Shown piece after piece: positions 32,210 to 40,916 of a stretch of 64,000 bases of DNA. Source of the stretch: Cetobacterium sp. NK01 (GTDB lineage Bacteria > Fusobacteriota > Fusobacteriia > Fusobacteriales > Fusobacteriaceae); the NCBI RefSeq assembly GCF_024506395.1, contig NZ_JANIBO010000001.1, forward strand, positions 62,001 through 126,000, written 5' to 3'. The position numbers and the translations under genes are program-made. Under the pieces are notes generated by a model. The model was not told where the DNA came from. It ran no database searches and was given only the letters and a program-made list of their open reading frames with translations. Within the stretch, counting starts at the first letter, position 1. Every line of letters begins with the position of its first letter.

Positions 32210-32884
32210 ATGAAAAATAAAAATTATAATATAATATTAGAATACATAAAGGATAAAATTGAAAAAAACACTTTAAAACCTGGAGGAAAAATAGAAACAG
32301 AAAGAGATTTAGCAGAAAAATTAAATCTCAGTAGAGCTACAGTAAGAGAGACTTTAAAAGTTTTGACAGCTATGGGAATAACAACGTGCATTCAAGGAAG
32401 TGGTTACTATTTAAAAGATGATTTTACAGATTCTTTTTTTGAAAACTTTAATCTGTTCTTTCTTTTAACAGGAAAAAAAGTTATTGAATTAATAGATTTT
32501 AGAGAAGGAGTAGAGGTTAAAGCTTTTGAACTAGCTTTAAAAAATATAACAAGAGAAGAGTTAGAAGATATAGGAAGAATAATTGAAAAGTTAAAAAATG
32601 TAGCCTCAGAAGAGGAAAGCTCTATTTTAGATGCAGAGTTTCATAGAGCTATAGTAGAAGCTAGTCACAATATATTTTTTATAAGTTTATATAACTCTTC
32701 TAGATCAACTTTAGAAAGTTTTATTAAGAATATAAGAAAAAGTATTTTAAGTACCTCAAAGGATAAAGATATACTCCTAAAACAACACAGGGTAATATAT
32801 CAAGCTTTGGTTGAGAAAAATTTAGAGCAAGGAAGCCAGATGATAAAAGAACATTTTTTGTTGATGAAAAAAAATATTTTTTAA
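32210..32884 (+). CDS. GntR/FadR-family regulator (FCD domain)
   Basis: The 224-residue protein has an N-terminal GntR winged helix (I-E-T-E-R-D-L-A-E-K-L-N-L-S-R-A-T-V-R-E) and an FCD effector domain. The metal-site pattern D-x-x-F-H-R-A-I appears, with later H-x-x-I and E-H-F-L. FCD regulators sense organic acids such as lactate, gluconate or pyruvate. No target gene is adjacent in an obvious operon. Its stop codon overlaps the stop of the convergent YkvA gene. Confidence 0.85.
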   Translation: MKNKNYNIILEYIKDKIEKNTLKPGGKIETERDLAEKLNLSRATVRETLKVLTAMGITTCIQGSGYYLKDDFTDSFFENFNLFFLLTGKKVIELIDFREGVEVKAFELALKNITREELEDIGRIIEKLKNVASEEESSILDAEFHRAIVEASHNIFFISLYNSSRSTLESFIKNIRKSILSTSKDKDILLKQHRVIYQALVEKNLEQGSQMIKEHFLLMKKNIF

Positions 32885-33243
32885 GCATCAGATAAAGCTT
32901 TTTTTTCACAAAAATCTTTATAATCTCTTAAAACTTCAGCATACCCCCGAGCAACATATCCGATTAAAGTAGCATCATCAATCCATCCAACTCCAGGGAT
33001 GAGATCAGAAACGGCATCAATAGGAACAACTACATATATAATAGCAGCACTTAGAATAACTAGATATTTTTTATCTAATTTATATTTTTTGTTTTTAGTA
33101 TCTTTTACAAGATTTACAATAAGAAGAAAGTCTTGGGCACTTGCTCCAAGATTCATGGCTTTTTTTAAAGCTGATTTTAGGTCTTCAGAACTAATTTTTC
33201 TTCCTTGGAATTTTTTAAAGAATTTTATAATTAATTTATTCAT
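32881..33243 (-). CDS. DUF1232 / YkvA-family protein
   Basis: The 120-residue protein carries the DUF1232 core Y-V-V-V-P-I-D-A-V-S-D-L-I-P-G-V-G-W-I-D-D-A. This is a helical hairpin found in YkvA and related membrane-associated proteins of unknown role. ATG at 33243 has GGAGAG upstream; the in-frame ATG at 33297 lacks a ribosome site and lies within the upstream promoter zone. The final TAA overlaps the GntR stop on the other strand by three bases. Confidence 0.75.
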   Translation of the reverse strand: MNKLIIKFFKKFQGRKISSEDLKSALKKAMNLGASAQDFLLIVNLVKDTKNKKYKLDKKYLVILSAAIIYVVVPIDAVSDLIPGVGWIDDATLIGYVARGYAEVLRDYKDFCEKKALSDA

Positions 33244-33363
33244 GACATCTCTCCAATATGAAAATAATATTATTCTATAGTATAGTGTGTTTTTCAAATT
33301 AATTCAAGAGGATATTTTTTCTTTTCTTTGAATAAAAAGATAAAAATAATTGAGGAGGACGCA

Positions 33364-33879
33364 ATGAAGAGTAGTGAAAAATTTAGTTTAACAAGTGATA
33401 GTATTGTAGATGGATATATAAAAGATGATTTTGGAAAGCATGGTGAATCTTGGATAGATGATATGCCTTCTAAATCTATAGAGTTAAAGTGGGAAAATGT
33501 ACCTGTGGGAACAGAGAGTTTTTTAGTTGTTATGCAAGATTATGATGCTATTCCAGTAGCTGGATTTTCATGGATTCATTGGATAGCGGTAGTTCCTAAA
33601 AATTATAAAGAGTTAAAAGAGGGAGCAAGTAGAACAGATAAAAATATAATTCAAGGAATAAATAGTTGGGCATCTAAACTAAAAGGATTACCAAAAGAGA
33701 AAGCTACATTTTATGGAGGACCTACTCCACCAGATAAAGATCACTTATATGAGGTGAAAATATATGCTATAGATAAAAAATTAGATTTGAAAAATGGATT
33801 TTATTTAAATGAAGCATATAAAAAGATAAAAGGACATATTTTAGGAGAAGCTGAAATAGAAGGTATGTATAAATCTTAA
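33364..33879 (+). CDS. Cytosolic YbhB/YbcL-type PEBP protein
   Basis: The 171-residue protein is a PEBP paralogue of 28204-28761 lacking a signal peptide. Matching blocks include L-K-W-E-N-V-P-V-G-T, Q-D-Y-D-A-I, H-W-I-A-V-V-P, Y-G-G-P-T-P-P and G-F-Y-L-N-E. ATG at 33364 has GAGGAGG upstream; the in-frame TTG at 33328 is rejected. With an exported and a cytosolic version 5 kb apart, compartment-specific ligand binding is possible. Function is unknown. Confidence 0.85.
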   Translation: MKSSEKFSLTSDSIVDGYIKDDFGKHGESWIDDMPSKSIELKWENVPVGTESFLVVMQDYDAIPVAGFSWIHWIAVVPKNYKELKEGASRTDKNIIQGINSWASKLKGLPKEKATFYGGPTPPDKDHLYEVKIYAIDKKLDLKNGFYLNEAYKKIKGHILGEAEIEGMYKS

Positions 33880-33994
33880 AAAATGTGTTAAAAAAGACCG
33901 AAATGATTACTATATAAAAATTATATTTTGAAAAAGTGCTACCTAATAGTATAATTGATATCATGAATAATAATATCCTAGGGAGGTAAACACT

Positions 33995-34297
33995 ATGAAA
34001 AAAGCGTTTTTATTTTTACTAGCACTTTCTACATTGAGTTATTCAGCACCGAAAACATCATATAGAACTGGAGTTGCCTTCGCATTAGGAGACTACTTCA
34101 ATACTCCGGCTAAAAAAGTCTTAGAAGCGGGACAAGTGATTCAACTAGAGGATAATATATTTGCTCAAAGAGTAAAATATCAGACCTATAGCGACTTTGG
34201 TGGTCAGATTTTTAAAGAACAGATATTTATATTAAAAAAGATAGATTCTACATATAAGTTTGTGGAAAAGTTAAATGTAGGAGAGATAGATATATAA
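33995..34297 (+). CDS. Small exported protein, unknown function
   Basis: The 100-residue precursor has a signal peptide (M-K-K-A-F-L-F-L-L-A, cleavage near S-Y-S-A). The mature part of about 82 residues is probably beta-rich (Y-R-T-G-V-A-F-A-L-G-D-Y-F-N-T, then V-K-Y-Q-T-Y-S-D-F-G-G). Strong GGAGG site and a clear terminator. No family recognised. Confidence 0.6.
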   Translation: MKKAFLFLLALSTLSYSAPKTSYRTGVAFALGDYFNTPAKKVLEAGQVIQLEDNIFAQRVKYQTYSDFGGQIFKEQIFILKKIDSTYKFVEKLNVGEIDI

Positions 34298-34303
34298 AAA
34301 GAG

Positions 34304-34331
34304 GGTCTAATCGTATGATTAGACCTTTTTT
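34304..34331 (+). terminator. Terminator after the small exported protein gene
   Basis: ggtctaatc (34304-34312) pairs perfectly with gattagacc (34317-34325), followed by six T. Confidence 0.85.
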
Positions 34332-34412
34332 ATTTTAAAAATAAAAAATTATAAATTAATTATAATAATGATATAATATATCATATTAATATAAAATGGA
34401 GAAATAATTTTA

Positions 34413-36467
34413 ATGGAGATGTTATTAAAGATAAAAAATATTGTTGAAAATTGTATGGGAGATTCAGAAGCAGCCTGTAAAAGTAGTTGTCCAATGAATA
34501 CAGATGCCAAAAATTATGTTAGATTAATTGGAGAGGGAAAAGGAGAAGAAGCAATAAAAGTTATAAGAGAAACACTTTTTCTTCCAGGAACATTAGGAAG
34601 AATATGTGCTCATCCTTGTGAACAAAATTGTAGAAGAGGAAAAGAGGGATTACCAATAGCAATTGCCTCTTTAAAAAGATACGCTGCAGATAATTTTGAT
34701 AAAGAGGAAAACTGGGATGTATCATTAAAAGAGAAAAATGGCAAAAAAGTAGCTGTTATAGGTGCAGGTCCTGCTGGAGCTCAAGGAGCAATAGATCTAG
34801 CAAAAGAGGGGTATGAGGTTACTTTGTATGAAAAATCCTCTCATTTTGGCGGGAGTATGAGAACTAGAATTTCTGAGTCCAAACTTCCAAGGTACGTTAT
34901 AGATAGAGAATACTCTTTGTTAGAAAAATTAAAAATTAATATTAAACTGTCAACTGAAATTGGGAAAGATATATCTTTTGAAAAATTAAAAGAAAACTTT
35001 GATGCAATTTTAGTTGCAATAGGGGAAAAATCAGAAAATATATCTGATTTTGATGAGTTAACAATGCAATTAAATGGAGATAAAATGATCTTTGTGGCAG
35101 GAAATTGTGCTAGCTCACGTATTGTTGTAGAGGCTATGGCTCAAGGGCGAAGAGCAGCTAAATCAATAGATAGGTTTTTAAAGGGAGAAGATCTAAAAAA
35201 AGAGAGAACTTTAGAAGCGGAAGGGGGATATAAGACAAAATTATATCTTCCAACAGAGTATCTACCTAAGGGATGGGATGATCCTGAAAAAAATGAGAGA
35301 GTAATTTCTAAAAATACAGCTTTTGAAAATAGAGGTTTTACTAAAGAGGAGGCTATAAAAGAAGCAAATAGATGTTTACAATGTGAATGTAAATTATGTA
35401 TGAAAGAGTGTACTATGCTAAATGATTATACAGATTGTCCTAAAACTTTGTTCACAGAGTATGATAAAAAAGGATACAACAAAATAGATCCTAAAATAGC
35501 TTATTCTTGTAATATGTGTGATCAATGTACTTTAAAATGTCCTAAAAGTTTAGATTTAAAATCGTGTTTTAGTGAAATAAGAAGTAAATATGTTAAAGAT
35601 AATGGTGGAAAATCTCCAATGAAGGGACATAAAGCTGTTGAAATACATCAGTATTTAGGGTTTTCAAAATTATTTAATACTTTAAAAAAAGCCTCTAACA
35701 GAAAGGAAACAAAATATATATTTTTTCCAGGGTGTTCTTTGCCCTCTTATAGTTCAACTGCTGTAAAAAATATAATGGAACATTTAAAAAATAGACTAGG
35801 AGGAGAGGTTGGATCTTTATTAAAATGTTGTGGAAAACCATCTAAGGCTATAGGACAAGATGATTTATTTGAAAGAAGATTTAAGTCTGTTCAAAGGGAA
35901 TTAGATAAAGTAGAAGCTAAGACCATTATAGTTGCATGCCAATCTTGTTATGGCATATTTAAAAAGAACACAAAATATAATGTGATATCTCTTTGGGAAC
36001 TACTTCCAGAGATTGGATTACCAGATGATCAAATTGGTATAGGAAAAGATTCAGATGTTAAGTTTAATATCCATGATTCGTGTCCAACTAGAAAAGAAAA
36101 AAGAATTCATGATGGAATTAGATGGATTATGGATCAGTTAGGGTATGAGATAGAGGAGTTAGAGAACTCTAAAGAAAAAACAAGGTGTTGTGGTTTTGGG
36201 GGAATGGTAGCACCTGCTGCTCTAGAAGTAGCTAAAAAAGTTATGGATAAAAGAGCATCAGAAACAACAACAGGTTATATGGTAACATATTGTGCAGCTT
36301 GTAGAGAATCTATGGAAAATGGTGGAGCAGATGCTCTACATATAGTTGATTTGATATTTGGTGATAAATATGAAAAAGCAAAAGCTAAAAAAAGAAATAA
36401 AGGACCTATGAAACAATGGTTAACAAGATATAAATCAAAGCTAGAACTTAATAAAGAGGAGAGTTAG
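34413..36467 (+). CDS. FAD / iron-sulfur / CCG-domain oxidoreductase fusion
   Basis: Three parts are joined in 684 residues. At 1-100, a Fer4_20-like Cys region (C14, C22, C26, C65, C69, C73) resembles the front of GltD-type proteins. At 112-258, one Rossmann FAD unit has G-A-G-P-A-G at 117-122 and closes with F-V-A-G-N-C-A. The usual inserted NAD(P) domain with a second G-x-G motif is missing. At 320-380 is a Cys-rich stretch including C366-x2-C-x2-C-x3-C376. At 435-635 are two CCG motifs (C472-C473-G; C592-C593-G, with C627/C630), as in HdrB/HdrD and GlpC. It probably passes electrons between a disulfide-type or noncubane cluster site and a ferredoxin or membrane partner. It heads a tight operon with VTT and ABC genes. 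Substrate unknown. Confidence 0.75.
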   Translation: MEMLLKIKNIVENCMGDSEAACKSSCPMNTDAKNYVRLIGEGKGEEAIKVIRETLFLPGTLGRICAHPCEQNCRRGKEGLPIAIASLKRYAADNFDKEENWDVSLKEKNGKKVAVIGAGPAGAQGAIDLAKEGYEVTLYEKSSHFGGSMRTRISESKLPRYVIDREYSLLEKLKINIKLSTEIGKDISFEKLKENFDAILVAIGEKSENISDFDELTMQLNGDKMIFVAGNCASSRIVVEAMAQGRRAAKSIDRFLKGEDLKKERTLEAEGGYKTKLYLPTEYLPKGWDDPEKNERVISKNTAFENRGFTKEEAIKEANRCLQCECKLCMKECTMLNDYTDCPKTLFTEYDKKGYNKIDPKIAYSCNMCDQCTLKCPKSLDLKSCFSEIRSKYVKDNGGKSPMKGHKAVEIHQYLGFSKLFNTLKKASNRKETKYIFFPGCSLPSYSSTAVKNIMEHLKNRLGGEVGSLLKCCGKPSKAIGQDDLFERRFKSVQRELDKVEAKTIIVACQSCYGIFKKNTKYNVISLWELLPEIGLPDDQIGIGKDSDVKFNIHDSCPTRKEKRIHDGIRWIMDQLGYEIEELENSKEKTRCCGFGGMVAPAALEVAKKVMDKRASETTTGYMVTYCAACRESMENGGADALHIVDLIFGDKYEKAKAKKRNKGPMKQWLTRYKSKLELNKEES

Positions 36468-37133
36468 ATGAAGCAAAAAAGAAAACTATTAAAAATAGCT
36501 ATAGTATGTGTTTTAATAATCCTTGTATTTATAGTTATGAAATCAGGAGCTTTGGAGTATTTAAGAAGTAGAGAAAAATTAGAGGTACTGATTAAGGAAC
36601 TAGGGGTATGGGGACCAGTTATATACATGGTTTTATATGCTATTGTAACAACAACGTGTATATCTGTTTTACCTCTAACTTTAGCAGGGGGAATTATCTT
36701 TGGACCTGTAATGGGAATTTTGTACACAGCTATTGGAGCAGGTTTAGGTTTATCTTTGTCATTTTTAATAGCAAGATATGTTGCTAGAAAATTTGTTGAA
36801 GAGAGATTTGGAAAAACAGAAGTTTTTAAAAAGATAGATGAAGGAGTTAAGAAAGAGGGGTGGTTTATTCTTGCCATTACAAGACTATTGCCAATATTTC
36901 CCTTTGGAATCCAAAACTACGTTTATGGATTAACTTCAATAAGTTTTATTAAATACTCTTTATTATCAACAATATTTATATTGCCAGGAACATCAGTATT
37001 TGTATTATTAGCTGGAGCAGTGGCTTCAGGAGATATGGAAAAAGCTGTTAAAATGTCAATAATAGCATCTCTTATATTTTTGGCTTTAACTATAATAGCA
37101 AAATTAATAGCAAGAAAAAATTCGAAATACTAG
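36468..37133 (+). CDS. VTT-domain (TVP38/TMEM64, DedA-like) membrane protein
   Basis: The 221-residue protein has 5-6 membrane segments. The VTT/SNARE-associated domain is marked by L-P-L-T-L-A-G-G-I-I-F-G, F-L-I-A-R-Y-V-A-R, and R-L-L-P-I-F-P-F-G-I-Q-N-Y-V-Y-G-L-T. Relatives include E. coli YdjX/YdjZ. Some VTT proteins scramble lipids or transport undecaprenyl phosphate; others are linked to redox metabolism. The ATG abuts the stop of the FAD protein, so the two are translationally coupled. It could be the membrane partner of that oxidoreductase. Confidence 0.85.
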   Translation: MKQKRKLLKIAIVCVLIILVFIVMKSGALEYLRSREKLEVLIKELGVWGPVIYMVLYAIVTTTCISVLPLTLAGGIIFGPVMGILYTAIGAGLGLSLSFLIARYVARKFVEERFGKTEVFKKIDEGVKKEGWFILAITRLLPIFPFGIQNYVYGLTSISFIKYSLLSTIFILPGTSVFVLLAGAVASGDMEKAVKMSIIASLIFLALTIIAKLIARKNSKY

Positions 37134-37146
37134 GAGGATTATTAAT

Positions 37147-38310
37147 ATGGGAAAAAAAATAAAACTATTTACACTTTCACTGTTAGTTCTTAGTGCACTA
37201 GCAGGTTGTAAAAAAGAGGAAAATAAAGATGTCAATATCTATATGTGGGGAGGATCAAAAGAGATCAATAAGTTTATGGATGATGTAGTGACTCCTAAAG
37301 TTTTAGAGAAAGATGGAATAAATCTAAAAAGGGTTCCTATTGTAGATATAAAAGATGTTGTTAATAAATTGATAATAGAAAAACAAGCGGGAAAGAAAAA
37401 TGGTGTTATAGATATTTTATGGGTTAATGGTGAAAATTTTAAAGCATTAAAGGATGCTAAAGTTTTAGAAGAAAATATCTTAGCAAAAGTTGAAAATAAA
37501 GATTTATTAAAAGAGAGTACAACTGTTAAAGATTTTGGAGAAACTATAAATGGATTGGAAGTCCCATTTGGGGAAGCTCAATTTAATTTTATATACAATA
37601 CAAAAAATGGAAAAATACCTTTTACTGGATGGGAAACTCTAACAGAGTATGTTAAAAAGAATCCTGGAAAATTTACATATCCAAATGCAAATAATTTTAC
37701 AGGAAGCGCTTTTGTAAGAAATATAGTTATTGATATGTTAGGTTATGATAATATTCAAAAGATGACTCCTGAGGAGTTTAAACAAAATCTTAATTTAGTT
37801 TGGAATTATTTAAATGAGATAGAGCCATATTTATGGAGAAAAGGAGAAACTTATCCTGAATCAGAAGGGAAGTTAGATCTTTTATACTCAACAGGAGAAG
37901 TTAACGTAACAATGGGATACACAATAAATAAAGTTAATTCTAAAATAGAATCAAAAGAGTATCCAGATACATCTCAAAGTTTTTTATTGAATAAAGGAAC
38001 GTTATTTAATAATCACTATTTAGCAATACCTAAAAATGCTCAAAATAAAAGTGGAGCTTTAATAGTTATAAATGAGTTAATTTCACCAGAGATGCAGTTA
38101 TTAAAACAAGAACCAAAAAATTGGGGTGATTTTAATATTTTAGATATGAGAAAATTGACTCCAGAGACTGTTAAAAAATTCTTTGATTTAAATAAAAGTG
38201 GGAAAATTCCATCACCAGAAGAACTTCAAGAAAAAAGAGTTATGGAATTAACTCCAGATAAATTGAAAGTTATTGAAGAGGGATGGATAGAGAACGTTGG
38301 AAAAAATTAA
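37147..38310 (+). CDS. ABC transporter substrate-binding lipoprotein (YnjB-like)
   Basis: The 387-residue precursor ends its signal at L-A-G-C with C21. The mature protein has the V-N-I-Y-M-W-G-G-S-K-E-I-N-K-F start, G-E-A-Q-F-N-F-I-Y-N-T, and N-W-G-D-F-N-I-L-D near the end, as in YnjB-type binding proteins (related to thiamine and iron/sulfate binders). The ligand of YnjB is not established to my knowledge. The stop is overlapped by the first permease start. Confidence 0.75.
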   Translation: MGKKIKLFTLSLLVLSALAGCKKEENKDVNIYMWGGSKEINKFMDDVVTPKVLEKDGINLKRVPIVDIKDVVNKLIIEKQAGKKNGVIDILWVNGENFKALKDAKVLEENILAKVENKDLLKESTTVKDFGETINGLEVPFGEAQFNFIYNTKNGKIPFTGWETLTEYVKKNPGKFTYPNANNFTGSAFVRNIVIDMLGYDNIQKMTPEEFKQNLNLVWNYLNEIEPYLWRKGETYPESEGKLDLLYSTGEVNVTMGYTINKVNSKIESKEYPDTSQSFLLNKGTLFNNHYLAIPKNAQNKSGALIVINELISPEMQLLKQEPKNWGDFNILDMRKLTPETVKKFFDLNKSGKIPSPEELQEKRVMELTPDKLKVIEEGWIENVGKN

Positions 38311-39178
38311 AAAATTTATATATATAATACCGTTCTTTTTATATATAACATTTTTCTTTCTTTATGGTTTATACTACGTTTTTATGACCTCTTTTGGATA
38401 TAATAGAATTTTAACTAAATCATATTTTACTTTAGAATATTATAGAGAAGTTATTTATTCTAAAGAGTTTTATGAGAGCTTAATCTATACAATAAAAATA
38501 AATAGTATAGCTTCTATTTTTGCTTTTATATTGACAATAGGAGTTCTATTTTTGGTTTTTATAAGTAAAAGAAGGGGCTATTTTCATACAAAGTTTTTTC
38601 AAAGAGTAATTGAAGCTCCAGTATTTGTTCCATATTTAGTGAGTGCATACGGAGTACTCTTACTTCTTATGAGAAGAGGTATATTAAATAAGATTTTATT
38701 TAAAATAGGGATCATATCCTCTATAGATGATTTTGTAATATTAACAAATGATAGATATGGAGTTGGCATAATATTAACATATGTTTGGAAGGCATTACCT
38801 TTTATGACTATGATGACTCTTCCTATAGTTTTTAGAATTGATAAGAAGTGGGATTCTTTAGGGAAAATATATAATTTAAGTGATATAACTTTTTTTAAAA
38901 AAATAGTTTTCCCTCTAGTTTTTCCAACTCTAAGTATAAGCTTTTTCATAGTTTTAACATATCTTTTTGCATCTTTTGAAACGCCTTATATTTTAGGTGT
39001 TACTCATCCGAGAGTTTTGTCTGTATTAGTATTTGATACATATACAAAGGGAAGTTTAGATATGAGGGGAAAGATAATGGTTATGAATATTTTAATCTCA
39101 TCTATAAGTTTGCTCTTTGGTGGAGTAATGTGTTTAGTTTTAAAGTTTTTTACAAAATTTGAAGAAAGAGAGTGGTAA
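38297..39178 (+). CDS. ABC transporter permease 1 (N-terminal half of YnjC)
   Basis: The 293-residue protein has six membrane segments and a binding-protein-dependent transport loop (L-G-K-I-Y-N-L-S-D-I-T-F-F-K-K-I-V-F-P). It begins with TTG at 38297, inside the end of the binding-protein gene. The next ATG is too far in. In E. coli a single longer YnjC carries both halves; here they are two genes. It forms the pore with the product of 39180. Confidence 0.75.
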   Translation: MEKIKKFIYIIPFFLYITFFFLYGLYYVFMTSFGYNRILTKSYFTLEYYREVIYSKEFYESLIYTIKINSIASIFAFILTIGVLFLVFISKRRGYFHTKFFQRVIEAPVFVPYLVSAYGVLLLLMRRGILNKILFKIGIISSIDDFVILTNDRYGVGIILTYVWKALPFMTMMTLPIVFRIDKKWDSLGKIYNLSDITFFKKIVFPLVFPTLSISFFIVLTYLFASFETPYILGVTHPRVLSVLVFDTYTKGSLDMRGKIMVMNILISSISLLFGGVMCLVLKFFTKFEEREW

Positions 39179-39179
39179 A

Positions 39180-39926
39180 ATGAAAAGGATATTTTTATGG
39201 ATAACATATTTTTTTATCTCTTTAATATTTTTACTACCATTTATTGGGATATTTTTTAATAGCATGAATTTTAAAATGTGGGGATACGTTTTGAAATCTA
39301 AAGCAACTTACAGCAGTTTATTAACAACATTTTTAGTAGTTTTAATGACTATGTTTATAAACTTTATAATAGGAACACCTGTAGCTGCCTTTATGGCTAG
39401 AGAAAATTTTAAAGGGAAAATTTTTATAGAACTTTTAATAATTTTACCGTTGATAATTCCTACAATGGTAAGTACAATGGGAATACAGTTTGCATTTATA
39501 AAATTAGGATTAATAGAAACAACTCTAGGAGTGGCTATAGTACACAGTGTTACAACAATTCCGTACTATATTCAAAGTATGAGATCAGGATATGTGACCT
39601 TAAATAGAGACTATATAAATTTAGGTAAAATTTTAGGTGCTAATTTCATAGAGAGATTTTTTAAAATTACTTTACCAATGATATATCCATCATTTTTAGT
39701 TGGAATGTCTTTAGTTATAATTGTTTCGTTGGCTCAATATTTAGTGACTTTTATAATAGGAGGAGGACAAATTATGACCCTTCCAATTCTAATGATGCCG
39801 TATTTAGTTGATGGAGGAGTTACTAATGGAACAGTTTATAGTGTAATATATGTTGTATTTACATATTTTTTAGTTTTTTTAATAAATCAGTTAGTAAAAA
39901 AAATTTATAAAAGGAGAGAATATTAG
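39180..39926 (+). CDS. ABC transporter permease 2 (C-terminal half of YnjC)
   Basis: The 248-residue protein has six membrane segments and a coupling loop L-G-K-I-L-G-A-N-F-I-E-R-F-F-K-I-T-L-P. ATG at 39180 begins two bases after the previous stop, behind GAGAGTGG. An in-frame TTG at 39159 is rejected. Its stop directly abuts the ATPase start. Confidence 0.8.
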   Translation: MKRIFLWITYFFISLIFLLPFIGIFFNSMNFKMWGYVLKSKATYSSLLTTFLVVLMTMFINFIIGTPVAAFMARENFKGKIFIELLIILPLIIPTMVSTMGIQFAFIKLGLIETTLGVAIVHSVTTIPYYIQSMRSGYVTLNRDYINLGKILGANFIERFFKITLPMIYPSFLVGMSLVIIVSLAQYLVTFIIGGGQIMTLPILMMPYLVDGGVTNGTVYSVIYVVFTYFLVFLINQLVKKIYKRREY

Positions 39927-40916
39927 ATGATAGAGATAAAAGAAGTCTCTAAATCCTTTTCTGCATTTTCTTTAAAAAATATAAATATCTCTATAAAAGA
40001 GGGAGAATTTATAGGAGTACTAGGACAATCAGGATCTGGAAAAACCACTCTTTTAAATATAGTATCAGGACTAGACAAAGAGTTTCAAGGAGAGATATTA
40101 ATAGATGGAAAAAGTCCGAGTAGGATGATAAAGGATGGGAAGATTGCAATGGTTTTTCAAAAGGATCTTCTTCTTCCTCATTTAAATGTTTGGGAAAATA
40201 TAGCTTTTGGATTGAAGATAAAAAAAATATCTAAAGATGAAATTGAAAAAAGAGTTAGAGAAGTTTTACTAGAAATGGATTTAGTGGGAAAAGAGAAAAG
40301 GTTTCCAAATGAACTAAGTGGAGGAGAGAAGCAAAGAGTTTCAATAGCAAGAGCAATAGTTACAAGGCCAAAACTTTTACTAATGGATGAACCTTTTTCT
40401 GCACTAGATTTCAATTTGAGAGATAAAATGCAAAAGATGGTAAAAAAACTTCACGAAAGATTAAAAGTTACAATTATATTTGTAACTCATGATAGAGAGG
40501 AAGCTTTTTATCTCTCTACTAGAATAGGAGTTATGTTTAAGGGAGAGCTTTTAGATTATGGAACACCTAAAGATCTATATAATGAGCCAAAAAATGTTTA
40601 TACAGCTAAATTACTAGGTGTGGAAAATATATTTTTAAAAGAGAAGTTTGAAAGTATATTTAAATGTAAAATAAAACATTGTAAGTTTGTAGCACTTAGA
40701 GGAAAAAGTATTAAAATAGTTAAGGATTCTAATTTAAAAGGAAAAGTAGAAGAGATAACTTATAAAATGGGTGGTCACTGGGTAGTTGTATCTTTAGGAG
40801 ACGAAAAAATAACCTTAGTAGAGGAAAATGAAGTTTTATATGAAAAAGGAGATGAGATCTCTTTAAGTTATAATGACAATGAGAAAATTTTAATAGGAGA
40901 GCAAAGTAGATGCTAG
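39927..40916 (+). CDS. ABC transporter ATPase (YnjD-like, with C-terminal regulatory region)
   Basis: The 329-residue protein has Walker A G-Q-S-G-S-G-K-T-T, Q-loop V-F-Q-K-D, signature L-S-G-G-E-K-Q-R-V-S, Walker B L-L-L-M-D-E-P-F, and switch His in V-T-H-D-R-E-E-A. Residues about 240-325 are a TOBE-like extension. It powers uptake through the two permeases. The final codons overlap the start of the phosphatidyltransferase gene. Confidence 0.9.
   Translation: MIEIKEVSKSFSAFSLKNINISIKEGEFIGVLGQSGSGKTTLLNIVSGLDKEFQGEILIDGKSPSRMIKDGKIAMVFQKDLLLPHLNVWENIAFGLKIKKISKDEIEKRVREVLLEMDLVGKEKRFPNELSGGEKQRVSIARAIVTRPKLLLMDEPFSALDFNLRDKMQKMVKKLHERLKVTIIFVTHDREEAFYLSTRIGVMFKGELLDYGTPKDLYNEPKNVYTAKLLGVENIFLKEKFESIFKCKIKHCKFVALRGKSIKIVKDSNLKGKVEEITYKMGGHWVVVSLGDEKITLVEENEVLYEKGDEISLSYNDNEKILIGEQSRC

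Noticed and set aside
36464-36877. Minus-strand 137-codon ORF overlapping the VTT gene
   Set aside because: The plus-strand VTT protein is a clear family member with a coupled start; the antisense frame has no family features.
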